From DASXHZ01 sp036488085 (GTDB lineage Bacteria > Acidobacteriota > Thermoanaerobaculia > Gp7-AA8), in NCBI GenBank assembly GCA_036488085.1, contig DASXHZ010000102.1, forward strand, positions 1 to 64,000: a stretch of 64,000 nucleotides of DNA. Reading direction: 5' to 3'. The notes beneath the pieces are model-generated. The model was not told the origin of the DNA, searched no databases, and saw only the letters and a program-made list of their open reading frames with translations. The translations under genes were made by a program, and so were the position numbers. Positions 47,075 to 54,730 of the stretch are shown here, piece by piece; positions within the stretch are counted from its first letter, which is position 1; every line of letters starts with the position of its first letter.

Positions 47075-47290
47075 ATGCGGACCACGATTACGATCGCGGA
47101 AGAACTAGTGAAGGAAGCACAAGAGCTCAGTGGCAAGACCGGTTACAGCGAGGCGATTGTCACCTCGTTGCAGGATTACGTTGCGCTTCGGAAGCGGCTG
47201 GGATTGCTCGAAGATCTCTTCGAACATAAAACGCCCCACTCGTATCCGCGCATCAAGAGCATGCGCGGGAAGCGGCGATGGTCCTCGTAG
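47075..47290 (+). CDS. vapB: VapB-type antitoxin
   Basis: This 71-residue protein opens with the ribbon-helix-helix strand M-R-T-T-I-T-I-A-E-E-L-V-K-E-A-Q-E-L-S-G-K-T-G-Y-S-E-A-I, typical of VapB antitoxins, and ends in a basic, proline-containing toxin-binding tail. ATG 47075 is chosen over an upstream TTG. It overlaps the toxin gene by 13 bases, the normal antitoxin-first arrangement. It should autorepress the operon as a complex with the toxin. Confidence 0.88.
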   Translation: MRTTITIAEELVKEAQELSGKTGYSEAIVTSLQDYVALRKRLGLLEDLFEHKTPHSYPRIKSMRGKRRWSS

Positions 47291-47649
47291 ATACGAGTAT
47301 CTGGATCACGCTCTATCGGAAACGACGTGCCGAGACCGGCGAAAAGATGTGGATGCTGGCCGCAAGCAACGAGGCCGCTGTAACGGGCCAGGTCTGGGTC
47401 GAGTTCCTTGGTGGTTTTCGCGAGCGGTCGGTTCGAAGCGCGTACGCAGAGAAGCTCCGAGCATACCCATTCCTGGAGACGACGCGAGCAGCCTTCGACC
47501 TCGCGGCCGAGCTCCTTGCGGCTCACCCGCGCCTGGGTGCTGGCGACGCGATCATTGCGGCGACCGCCATCTCCTCGGGCACAAGCCTTTGGACGGCTGA
47601 CCGCGATTTTCACGAACTGACGACCGACGGGCTCCGCCTATTCTCGTAG
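47278..47649 (+). CDS. vapC: VapC-type PIN-domain toxin
   Basis: This 123-residue PIN ribonuclease has four acidic metal ligands in place: D5 (V-L-V-D-T-S), E in W-V-E-F-L-G-G, D in G-A-G-D-A-I-I-A-A-T-A and D in W-T-A-D-R-D-F. VapC toxins cut specific tRNAs or rRNA when VapB is lost. The tRNA-Ser genes begin 17 bases downstream on the other strand. The module looks intact. Confidence 0.92.
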   Translation: MVLVDTSIWITLYRKRRAETGEKMWMLAASNEAAVTGQVWVEFLGGFRERSVRSAYAEKLRAYPFLETTRAAFDLAAELLAAHPRLGAGDAIIAATAISSGTSLWTADRDFHELTTDGLRLFS

Positions 47650-47665
47650 CGGCCCAGGGCGAACT

Positions 47666-47755
47666 TGGCGGAGAGAGTGGGATTCGAACCCACGGTACGT
47701 TTTACCGTACACACGCTTTCCAAGCGTGCGCCTTAAGCCACTCGGCCATCTCTCC
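47666..47755 (-). tRNA. tRNA-Ser (GGA)
   Basis: This 90-nt class II tRNA includes an encoded CCA end. The acceptor stem is GGAGAGA/TCTCTCC, the anticodon arm is ACGCTTGGAAAGCGT with GGA, and a long variable arm (GTACGGTAAAACGTAC) marks serine. The T-loop TTCGAATCC is present. Confidence 0.95.
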
Positions 47756-47772
47756 GTGGGTTCATCCGCGCA

Positions 47773-47862
47773 TGGCGGAGAGGGGGGGATTCGAACCCCC
47801 GATACCCGTAAAGGTATAACGGTTTTCGAGACCGCCGCGTTCAACCACTCTGCCACCTCTCC
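47773..47862 (-). tRNA. tRNA-Ser (CGA)
   Basis: This 90-nt class II tRNA with encoded CCA has acceptor stem GGAGAGG/CCTCTCC, anticodon CGA in the loop CTCGAAA, a long variable arm (TACCTTTACGGGTA) and T-loop TTCGAATCC. Its first 22 bases overlap the 3' end of tadA on the same strand. Confidence 0.95.
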
Positions 47863-48320
47863 GTATCGTTGCGCGTTCGCAGCTCGCGAAAAAAACGCTG
47901 CAGGAGCGCGCGAGAGCGCTCCTCCATGAAACCACCTTCCACGCTCAATCGGTGATTGAGCCGCGGGTCTTGCACGAGGTTGCCGAGCGAGCCGCAGAAG
48001 CCCGCTTTCGGATCGACGGCACCGAACACCAGCCGTGCGACGCGGGCGTTGACGAGCGCGCCGGCGCACATCGCGCACGGCTCGAGCGTCACACACATCG
48101 TCGTACCTTCGAGCCGCCAGTCGCCGATCGCGGCCGCCGCTTCGCGGATCGCGTAGATCTCGGCGTGACCGAGCGGGTCCCCCGACTCGCGGCGGTTGCG
48201 TCCCTGTCCGATGATGCGGCCGCCGGCATCGACGATCACCGCACCGACCGGAATCTCACCTTCGGCCGCGGCTTCCTCCGCAAGCGCTAAGGCAGTTTCC
48301 ATCCACTGCGCCTGACTCAT
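47841..48320 (-). CDS. tadA: TadA, tRNA adenosine-34 deaminase
   Basis: This 159-residue zinc deaminase has the active-site signature G-H-A-E-I (His and Glu near 53-55) and L-E-P-C-A-M-C-A-G-A (the two zinc Cys near 82-85), plus V-F-G-A-V-D-P-K-A-G. TadA converts A34 of tRNA-Arg(ACG) to inosine, so that one tRNA can read CGU, CGC and CGA. Its only standard bacterial substrate, tRNA-Arg(ACG), is encoded 34 bases upstream on the same strand. The last seven codons and the stop lie inside the tRNA-Ser(CGA) gene, so the C-terminal tail is partly dictated by tRNA sequence. Confidence 0.95.
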   Translation of the reverse strand: MSQAQWMETALALAEEAAAEGEIPVGAVIVDAGGRIIGQGRNRRESGDPLGHAEIYAIREAAAAIGDWRLEGTTMCVTLEPCAMCAGALVNARVARLVFGAVDPKAGFCGSLGNLVQDPRLNHRLSVEGGFMEERSRALLQRFFRELRTRNDTERWQSG

Positions 48321-48354
48321 GTTGTCAATGACCCTGGGTTAGGACCTTGAGGTT

Positions 48355-48431
48355 TGGTGCACCCAAGAGGACTCGAACCTCTAACCTTCTGATCCGTAGT
48401 CAGATGCTCTATCCAATTGAGCTATGGGTGC
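48355..48431 (-). tRNA. tRNA-Arg (ACG)
   Basis: This 77-nt tRNA with encoded CCA has acceptor stem GCACCCA/TGGGTGC and anticodon arm TCTGACTACGGATCAGA with ACG; the T-loop TTCGAGTCC is present. The A at position 34 is the substrate of the TadA encoded directly downstream. Confidence 0.95.
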
Positions 48432-48565
48432 GCAAGGCAAGCGGCGTTAACCGGCCCGCCGCCAGCGACATTCCGCGGCGGCGGAGGGGCATTCTAGCTC
48501 CTCTCGCGCGGGGCATACTACTTGCGGTAGACTCTTCGCTCTCGTTTCGAGAGTCAGCATTCACA

Positions 48566-48628
48566 GCCTCTTCGGTTGGCTACTGCCTACTCACCCTTCC
48601 CCAGCCAACCGAAGAGGCGTGATTTTTT
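48566..48628 (+). terminator. Strong hairpin with T-run before a gene start
   Basis: GCCTCTTCGGTTGGCT (48566-48581) and its perfect complement (48603-48618) form a 16-bp stem, followed by GTGA and six T (48623-48628). It is a textbook intrinsic terminator on the plus strand. No plus-strand gene lies upstream for over 900 bases. A smaller hairpin with GACTCT/AGAGTC arms (48530-48555) precedes it. It may end a small RNA or attenuate the gene at 48637. Confidence 0.75.
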
Positions 48629-48636
48629 CTCCCTGC

Positions 48637-49080
48637 ATGGACAAGGAAACCTTCTTCGCGCGGACGATGCACACGCCCGACGATCCCGCGCGCGCGACGC
48701 TTCGCGCGTCGCTCCGCGAGCTGTCGAAAAACCTCCTTCCGCTGCACCGCGCACTGATCAACGCGGCGCGCGACGACTACAACTTCGCGTTCGGCGACGA
48801 GGTGACGCCGAACCGGCTGATGCAGCTCATGCAGGAAGATCCATTCTTCGCGTGGCTGAAACCGGTGACGTCGGTCATCGTCGACATCGACGAGATGGCG
48901 CGCGTCGATTTCGAGGCGGCGGACTACGACGCCATCGTCGCCCGCGTCGATCGTCTCTTCGGCACCAAGGTCGACGGCGACTTCGCGGAGAAGTACGTCC
49001 CGATCCTCCAGCGCGACGTCGACGTAGCCATCGCGCACGCCGCCCTCCGCCCGTCGCTCGCGAAGCTGCGCGGCGACTAG
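48637..49080 (+). CDS. Hypothetical protein
   Basis: This 147-residue soluble, acidic, helical protein starts at ATG 48637. The N-terminus reads M-D-K-E-T-F-F-A-R-T-M-H-T. Helices include L-R-A-S-L-R-E-L-S-K-N-L-L-P-L-H-R-A-L-I and D-P-F-F-A-W-L-K-P-V-T-S-V-I-V. No family is recognised. It begins only nine bases after the T-run of a strong terminator-like hairpin, leaving little room for an ordinary ribosome site. Translation may thus depend on how that hairpin folds. The phospholipase D-like gene follows 37 bases later. Confidence 0.7.
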   Translation: MDKETFFARTMHTPDDPARATLRASLRELSKNLLPLHRALINAARDDYNFAFGDEVTPNRLMQLMQEDPFFAWLKPVTSVIVDIDEMARVDFEAADYDAIVARVDRLFGTKVDGDFAEKYVPILQRDVDVAIAHAALRPSLAKLRGD

Positions 49081-49117
49081 CACAGCGGTTGGCGTTGTAG
49101 CTGCACTGTCCGCCTGC

Positions 49118-50356
49118 GTGCGCCGACCCCTGCTTCCCCTCGCCCTCATTGTTCTCAGTGTTGTTCTCAATGTTCTCGCCGCTGTCTCCGCACGAGCGGA
49201 CATCGTCCGCATTCTCGATAAGGATCAGGAGGCCGCGCAGGCGCGTGTCGACCTGATCCGGCAAGCCCACGAGAAGATCGAGGTCCTCTACTTCATCGCG
49301 AAGGACGACCGCGTCTCGGCTGCGATGCTTCAGTTGATGCGCGACGCGCGCCGCCGCGGCGTCAGCGTGCGCATGGTCATCGACGGCAGCTTCCGCCGCA
49401 TTCCCAAAGCGATCCTGACGCACTTACGCGATGAAGGGGTGCTCATCCGCACGTACCACCCCTTCGACCTCCGGCACCTGACCTGGGTGAATCACCGGAT
49501 GCACGACAAGCTGATCGTCGTCGATGGGAAGCGCTACATCACCGGCGGCCGAAACCTCGACGAGTCGTACTTTGGCCTGAGCAAGAAGACGAATTACCGC
49601 GATATCGACATCTACGTGGACGGCGCCTCCGCCGCCGACGCGCAACGCCGATTCGAGGACGTGTGGAGCAGCCGCGACGTCGCTTCTCTCCACGGCCATG
49701 TGACGCGGCGGGCCACTCGCGGTGCCGCCGAGCACCTCGGCGACGCGCTTGTCGAGATGGCACACAGCGGTTTCATCGACCTCGGTCCGGCGCGAGACTG
49801 GAGCAAGGGCGCGATCGAGGTCGGGCCGGTGCAGTTCTTAGGCGGCCATGGCATCGGCGGCGACATGACTCCGCTCCTCACCGCGGCGAAGCAGTCGATC
49901 GTCATCGAGTCGCCTTACTTCATCCCGCCGCAGTTCCTGCGCGACTTGCTGCTGAAGAAGCTGGCCGAGGGAGTGCGCATCACCGTCGTGACGAACTCGG
50001 TGCGGTCCACCGACGGGTTGCTGCCGCAGGCCGGGTACCTGAAGTACCGCGACATGCTCGCGCGCGCCGGCATCGACTTTCACGAATACAAGGGCCCCGA
50101 TTGCCTGCACGGGAAGGTGATCATCGTCGACGGACACGTTGCGATGGTCGGCTCGTACAACATCGACCCTCGCTCGGAGTACCTCAACACGGAAGTGATG
50201 GCGATCGCAGACGACGCCCAGCTCGCCCGCGACCTGCAGGATCGGATCGATCGGCATATCGGGAATGCCTGGACGCCTGCCACCGCTCCTCCTGCTCCGG
50301 CGTTGCGCCTTTTCGCCATCGATCTCTTCATGCCGATCCTTGAACACCAGTTGTGA
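49118..50356 (+). CDS. Exported phospholipase D/cardiolipin synthase-like protein
   Basis: This 412-residue protein begins at GTG 49118 with a signal peptide (L-A-L-I-V-L-S-V-V-L-N-V-L-A-A-V-S-A-R-A). It has two HKD half-sites: H-D-K-L-I-V-V-D near 128-135 followed by T-G-G-R-N, and L-H-G-K-V-I-I-V-D near 328-336 followed by G-S-Y-N-I-D-P-R. In phospholipase D enzymes the two HxKx4D motifs build one active site for phosphodiester transfer. Cardiolipin synthase or secreted nuclease/lipase activity is possible. The unknown exported protein at 50364 follows after seven bases. Confidence 0.88.
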   Translation: MRRPLLPLALIVLSVVLNVLAAVSARADIVRILDKDQEAAQARVDLIRQAHEKIEVLYFIAKDDRVSAAMLQLMRDARRRGVSVRMVIDGSFRRIPKAILTHLRDEGVLIRTYHPFDLRHLTWVNHRMHDKLIVVDGKRYITGGRNLDESYFGLSKKTNYRDIDIYVDGASAADAQRRFEDVWSSRDVASLHGHVTRRATRGAAEHLGDALVEMAHSGFIDLGPARDWSKGAIEVGPVQFLGGHGIGGDMTPLLTAAKQSIVIESPYFIPPQFLRDLLLKKLAEGVRITVVTNSVRSTDGLLPQAGYLKYRDMLARAGIDFHEYKGPDCLHGKVIIVDGHVAMVGSYNIDPRSEYLNTEVMAIADDAQLARDLQDRIDRHIGNAWTPATAPPAPALRLFAIDLFMPILEHQL

Positions 50357-50363
50357 TGTCGTG

Positions 50364-51791
50364 ATGTCGCGAGGGTTTTTCGTTCTGCTCATGCTGTCCG
50401 CCGCGCCGCTGTTCGCGGAGCAGTTCGAGATCGCAAAGCCCGACGTCACGCATCCGCGGGTGGTCAGAAGCGACATCATCTTTCAGCCAGGCGACGAGGT
50501 GATCGTGCATGCCGGCGGTTGTGTGAACGTCGGCGGCAGCGATTGGCGTGACTACGTGGCGCCGACGGGGAGGCAGAGCGATCGGCTCTTCCACGGCCGT
50601 ATCGACATTCCGGGCGCGACGGCAGGTCTCGTGCGGATCGGAACGGTCGTCAACCGTCCGCTGCACGTCAGCGTTCTACCGCCGCATCGCACGGGACCGC
50701 TCGCGCTCGAGATCGGATACGAGGCCGAGAACTACTCGAGGGTGAGCTACGACGGCGCGATGAGCGGACCATGCACGACGCCGGCATGGATCAAGATCGA
50801 ACGGACCGCGCAGTCGGTTCAGGGTGCGCCGCTGGGGAGTCCCGCTCCCGCCGCACCGCTCGACCTGTCGTGGCATGCGGTGGACGACAACTACCTCCCT
50901 GCGAATCCTGACTGGAGCTACCACGAAAAGACGGGGAAGCTGCCGAACAGCCGTGTCCTCTGCAACGACTTTGCGAAGGGCACGGACGACCAGTCGCCAT
51001 GGATCAACTCGCCAAACTGCACGCAGTGGGATACCGACGTCGACGAGGCGAGCTTTCCCCACGTCTGGTGCAACCTGGTTCTCAGGCACATGTTCTCGTC
51101 GGCAATCCGCGGCCACGCGAATTGGGCGGCGGCGTACTTTGACGCGCGCGTCTATTACGAGGCGAAGACTCTCGACGGCGACTACGACTTCGGCATCGAC
51201 ACGCTCGAGAAGGGCGTTTCGGCCGGCGACGATTTCTACAAGTTGCTGAACCGGAAGGTCATCCACGGCGAGTTCTCGAGCCACGAGGTCACGAACCAGA
51301 TGCGGTCGACGTGCGGCCGAGACGCGACGTGGTGGGAGCACTTCCGTTGCGCGGAGAACATTCGCGCCCGGGCGCAGCATCTCATCAACGGCAGGCGGGC
51401 GAAGATCATCGGACTCTTGAATTTCGACAACGAGCATCTGAGCAACGAGGGAGCACGCACCGAGCTCCATCCGATCTACCTCTTCGCCGTGCTGACGCGA
51501 GACGACGCGGCGACGCAGACGTGGTCGTTCTTCGCGCAGGATTGGGGGAGCCAGGGCGGCTGCAGCCACGCCGGCTGGAAGCACCGACTCTATCTGCCGG
51601 AGGATGCGCTGTTCTTTCACATCGACGGCGTCGCATCACTCGACATGCAGCAGAGCCGCATTCAGTCGAAGAGGTGCTGTGCCGGCTCGGTGGTCCATGC
51701 CCAGCCGACGAATGACGGCGTCCTCGTCAAGATCGATCTCCGCAACCCCGGCGACGATCTCGTGTGGGGCGACCTGGTGTTCTTGAAGTAA
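50364..51791 (+). CDS. Exported hypothetical protein
   Basis: This 475-residue protein starts at ATG 50364 with a clear signal peptide (F-V-L-L-M-L-S-A-A-P-L-F-A). The N-terminal 130 residues look like a beta-rich domain of the LecA/galactose-binding type (P-G-D-E-V-I-V-H-A-G-G-C-V). The remaining part is rich in Trp, Cys and Asp (W-I-N-S-P-N-C-T-Q-W-D, T-C-G-R-D-A-T-W-W-E-H-F-R-C), with at least eight cysteines. These suggest disulfides outside the cytoplasm. No enzyme family is recognised. It is seven bases behind the phospholipase D-like gene and probably co-transcribed. Confidence 0.75.
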   Translation: MSRGFFVLLMLSAAPLFAEQFEIAKPDVTHPRVVRSDIIFQPGDEVIVHAGGCVNVGGSDWRDYVAPTGRQSDRLFHGRIDIPGATAGLVRIGTVVNRPLHVSVLPPHRTGPLALEIGYEAENYSRVSYDGAMSGPCTTPAWIKIERTAQSVQGAPLGSPAPAAPLDLSWHAVDDNYLPANPDWSYHEKTGKLPNSRVLCNDFAKGTDDQSPWINSPNCTQWDTDVDEASFPHVWCNLVLRHMFSSAIRGHANWAAAYFDARVYYEAKTLDGDYDFGIDTLEKGVSAGDDFYKLLNRKVIHGEFSSHEVTNQMRSTCGRDATWWEHFRCAENIRARAQHLINGRRAKIIGLLNFDNEHLSNEGARTELHPIYLFAVLTRDDAATQTWSFFAQDWGSQGGCSHAGWKHRLYLPEDALFFHIDGVASLDMQQSRIQSKRCCAGSVVHAQPTNDGVLVKIDLRNPGDDLVWGDLVFLK

Positions 51792-51798
51792 CAGGTTT

Positions 51799-51874
51799 GG
51801 CGTCCCCGGCAGGACTCGAACCTGCGACCCACAGCTTAGAAGGCTGTTGCTCTATCCAACTGAGCTACGGGAAC
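51799..51874 (-). tRNA. tRNA-Arg (TCT)
   Basis: This 76-nt tRNA with encoded CCA has acceptor stem GTTCCCG/CGGGGAC (one G-T pair), anticodon arm ACAGCCTTCTAAGCTGT with TCT, and T-loop TTCGAGTCC. Confidence 0.94.
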
Positions 51875-51889
51875 GAGCAGTGGAAATCG

Positions 51890-51968
<79 letters not shown>

Positions 51969-52019
51969 ACGTTGCTGCGACAACAGCTCAACAGGCGCGC
52001 CGCGCGAAGGCATTCCGGC

Positions 52020-52454
52020 CTACGCGGTGCGTGCCGTCGGCTCGTCCGCGTGATGCGCCGGGAGTGCCGCCATCCACCGCTGGCACTCGGCCGGCTGCAG
52101 GATGAATTCGAACGTGTGACCGTGCGACCGAAGGCGCAGCGCGCGACAGCCGTGCAGCACGGCGCGGCCGGTGACCAGTTCGTCGTCGTACTCGATCTCC
52201 TCGATATCCTTCAGGTCGCACGACGCGTCGATGTCGGGGTTCTGGTAGTAGATCGCAGTGTCGGTCAGCGACAGCGCGACCTGGATCTTCTCCATCCCCT
52301 CGACGTATTCGGCTCGGGCGACGAGTTTCGAGGAGGCCTTCCGCTTCGCGATGATGTCGGCGATCAGGTCCTGCTGGCGTGTCCGCATGAACAGCCATAC
52401 AAGCCCTGCGAGAACGACAAGCCCCACAACCGTGATGGTGGTGAGAAAAGGCAT
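52020..52454 (-). CDS. Membrane-anchored hypothetical protein
   Basis: This 144-residue protein starts at ATG 52454, three bases after AGGAGGAG, the best ribosome site in this part. One N-terminal helix (residues 4-23, T-I-T-V-V-G-L-V-V-L-A-G-L-V-W-L-F) anchors a soluble domain. That domain has alternating strands such as I-Q-V-A-L-S-L-T-D-T-A-I-Y-Y and A-L-R-L-R-S-H-G-H-T-F-E-F-I-L-Q and may be PH-like. No family name can be given. It is transcribed toward the tRNA-Pro gene, 52 bases away. Confidence 0.7.
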   Translation of the reverse strand: MPFLTTITVVGLVVLAGLVWLFMRTRQQDLIADIIAKRKASSKLVARAEYVEGMEKIQVALSLTDTAIYYQNPDIDASCDLKDIEEIEYDDELVTGRAVLHGCRALRLRSHGHTFEFILQPAECQRWMAALPAHHADEPTARTA

Positions 52455-52556
52455 GTGCTCCTCCTGAAACTCTTTTCTAAATGTTTGCTTGACAGAAATG
52501 TACGCCTTTTCGGAAAAAACGACTAGCAAGATCATGCACCGCTAGAATGTGAATTC

Positions 52557-53012
52557 ATGGCGCAGGCGAGGCGAGCAATGCGGAATGAGCACTCGTCCGG
52601 CGGCGCGGTGCTTTCGTTTCGCGACGGCGTGCCGTATGTCGCACTGATTGCCACGCGCGGCCGGCTCCGCTGGGGGCTGCCGAAAGGCGCTGTTTCCGAG
52701 GGAGAAACCTCCGAACAAGCGGCTCTCCGCGAGGTGCAAGAGGAGACCGGCCTCGATGCGTCGATCGTGAAGCCGCTCGAGACGATCGAATACTACTTTC
52801 GCGCCGGAGGCACGCTCGTCCGTAAGCGGGTCGACTTCTATCTCATGAATTACGTCTCGGGAACCCTGACGCCGCAGCTCAGCGAGGTCGACGACGTGCA
52901 GTGGGTCGAGCTTTCCGAGGCGATCCAGCGGGCGAGCTTCGACTCGGAGAAGAAGCTGCTCGAGATGGCGCTTTCCGACGTCGAGACGGCGCGCGCTTCT
53001 TCGAAGCCCTAG
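52557..53012 (+). CDS. NUDIX hydrolase
   Basis: This 151-residue protein has the Nudix box complete: G-A-V-S-E-G-E-T-S-E-Q-A-A-L-R-E-V-Q-E-E (Gx5Ex7REVxEE) then T-G-L at about residues 44-66. The preceding W-G-L-P-K-G is typical of the ADP-ribose/Ap4A or MutT-like clades. It hydrolyses a nucleoside diphosphate linked to some group X. An internal ATG at 52578 is an alternative start. Its last 134 bases overlap the 3' end of the convergent LigD-type phosphoesterase gene. Confidence 0.9.
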   Translation: MAQARRAMRNEHSSGGAVLSFRDGVPYVALIATRGRLRWGLPKGAVSEGETSEQAALREVQEETGLDASIVKPLETIEYYFRAGGTLVRKRVDFYLMNYVSGTLTPQLSEVDDVQWVELSEAIQRASFDSEKKLLEMALSDVETARASSKP

Positions 53013-53700
53013 TAGAAGTCGTAGCAGACTTGGCGGGTTTCTTCTTCGCCGCCTCTTCGGCTTCGAGTTTGTCCGCGATCGTCTTCGTCGCGCGCGCGGC
53101 TGGGCGGTTGCTCTGCCACTGCTTCTTCGGATCGACGTCGTCGACGAGTCGGTTCGAGATGATCGACCGCGGCGCGACCTCGGTCACGTCGATCTTGTCG
53201 TTCGCGTACCCGTCGCGATGCTTCAGCAGCAGCCACTCGTTCCCTTTGCTGCCGTCGCGCCCTTTGATCTTCACGAGCGCCCACTCGCCGAACATCTTCT
53301 TGCCGTACATCCGAAACGTCAGCTTGCCGCTCTTGAGCGCCTTGACCGGATCGTCGCCCGGCTCGATGAACTCCCACGTCCCGTTGTCCCAGATGATGAC
53401 GTTTCCCCCTCCGTAGTTACCGGCGGGGATGACGCCCTCGAACTTCGCGTAGTCGTACGGGTGGTCCTCCGTCATCATCGCGAGCCGTTTGACCGTCGGG
53501 TCATACGACGGCCCCTTCGGCACCGCCCACGACTTCAGCACCCCCTCCATCTCGAGGCGGAAGTCGTAGTGGAGATGAGAGGCGTGATGCTTCTGGATGA
53601 CGAAGATCGGCAGCTTCGTCTTCTTCGGCTTCCCGCCCGACGGCTCCGGCGTGTCGCCGAAGTCGCGCATCGTCCGGTACTTCTTTAGAAGGTCAGGCAT
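52879..53700 (-). CDS. Stand-alone LigD-type 3'-phosphoesterase
   Basis: This 273-residue protein corresponds to the phosphoesterase module of bacterial NHEJ ligase D. Residues about 28-160 carry F-V-I-Q-K-H-H-A-S-H-L-H-Y-D-F-R-L-E, with the metal-binding His and Asp, then S-W-A-V-P-K-G-P-S, H-P-Y-D-Y-A-K-F-E-G, W-D-N-G-T-W and F-G-E-W-A-L-V-K. The last 70 residues are a Lys/Arg/Ser-rich tail. The enzyme trims 3' phosphates or ribonucleotides before end joining. No polymerase or ligase module is attached. Ku lies nine bases upstream on the same strand. Confidence 0.92.
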   Translation of the reverse strand: MPDLLKKYRTMRDFGDTPEPSGGKPKKTKLPIFVIQKHHASHLHYDFRLEMEGVLKSWAVPKGPSYDPTVKRLAMMTEDHPYDYAKFEGVIPAGNYGGGNVIIWDNGTWEFIEPGDDPVKALKSGKLTFRMYGKKMFGEWALVKIKGRDGSKGNEWLLLKHRDGYANDKIDVTEVAPRSIISNRLVDDVDPKKQWQSNRPAARATKTIADKLEAEEAAKKKPAKSATTSTRASKKRAPSRRRKAPSRAASSPSRSSPAGSPRKARPTARRRPR

Positions 53701-53709
53701 GCAGCAGTG

Positions 53710-54585
53710 CTAAGACGCCTTCCGCTTCTTCGAGCTGCGCGCATGTGTCGTGCGCTTTGTCCGTGATGCGGCCGCCGTCTTCTTCCGTGCCGGGGCACGT
53801 TTCGCCGGAGCGCGTCCACCCTGGAGGCTGCGTCGCAGCGCTTCCATGATGTCGATGACCTCTCCGCCTTTCTCCGCTTCGGGCTCCTCGGCGCTGATGG
53901 TCTTTCCCTGCGACTTCGCGCGAATGCGGTCGAGCAGGCGCTCGCGATACTCGTCCTTGTACTGAAGCGGTTTGAACTTCGCCTCGGTCAGCTCGTCGAT
54001 GAGCATCTCGGCGAGCTTCGTCTCCTTGTCGGTGACGTGGCCGGCTTCCTGTTCGATGGCGCCAAAGTCGCGTACCTCGTCGGCGTAGAACATCGTGTGG
54101 AGTATGAGGCCCTCTTCGTAGGGACGCAGAACGACGAGATGCTCGCGGTTCGCGGAGACCCAGCGCCCGAGGGCGACCTTGTTCTGCTTCTTCAGCGCGG
54201 TCGAGAGGAGCTTGTAGGTCTTGCCGCCGCCCGGCGCGGGCCCGAGGAAGTACGCCTTCTCGAAAAACACCGGATCGATCTGGTTCATATCGACGAACTC
54301 CGTGATCTCCAGCGCCCGGTTGGCGTCGGTCTCGAGCGTTTCCATCTCTTCGTCGGTGAACGTGACGTATTTGTTCTTGCTGATCGCGTAGCCGCGAATC
54401 AACTCGTCCGAGGGGACGATCTTCTCGTGATGCGGACACCACCACTTCCTATTGACGCGGCTGCCGCAGCTTTCGTGCAGCAGATGAAAGTGGACGTCCT
54501 CCGTTTTGGTGGCGGTATAAAAGCGGACGGGGATCGAGACCAGTCCGAATGAGATCGTCGCGTTGCGCAGGGGCCTCAGTGCCAT
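53710..54585 (-). CDS. ku: Ku protein of bacterial non-homologous end joining
   Basis: This 291-residue protein starts at ATG 54585, three bases after GGAGGA. It opens M-A-L-R-P-L-R-N-A-T-I-S-F-G-L-V-S-I-P-V-R-F-Y, the start of the Ku core beta-barrel. F-F-E-K-A-Y-F-L-G-P follows, then Y-E-E-G-L-I-L-H-T-M-F-Y-A-D-E-V-R, the dimer region. The last 40 residues are a Lys/Arg/Ala tail like those of other bacterial Ku proteins that bind DNA ends. With the phosphoesterase it makes a partial NHEJ locus. Confidence 0.95.
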   Translation of the reverse strand: MALRPLRNATISFGLVSIPVRFYTATKTEDVHFHLLHESCGSRVNRKWWCPHHEKIVPSDELIRGYAISKNKYVTFTDEEMETLETDANRALEITEFVDMNQIDPVFFEKAYFLGPAPGGGKTYKLLSTALKKQNKVALGRWVSANREHLVVLRPYEEGLILHTMFYADEVRDFGAIEQEAGHVTDKETKLAEMLIDELTEAKFKPLQYKDEYRERLLDRIRAKSQGKTISAEEPEAEKGGEVIDIMEALRRSLQGGRAPAKRAPARKKTAAASRTKRTTHARSSKKRKAS

Positions 54586-54730
54586 AGGTCCTCCGCGGTC
54601 CGATATTGCATCGGGCGTTCCACGCAAGGACGTGGAGAAGTGCAATGTTTCCATGAATTTGGCACAATAGGAGCCGTTGTCGCGGCCTCGATATTGCAGG
54701 CGAGGGCAAGCTTAGCGTCGTAGATCAAGT

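Noticed and set aside
54650..54680. Sigma-54 promoter upstream of the histidine kinase
   Set aside because: TTGGCAC is present but the -12 TTGC element is missing at the required spacing.
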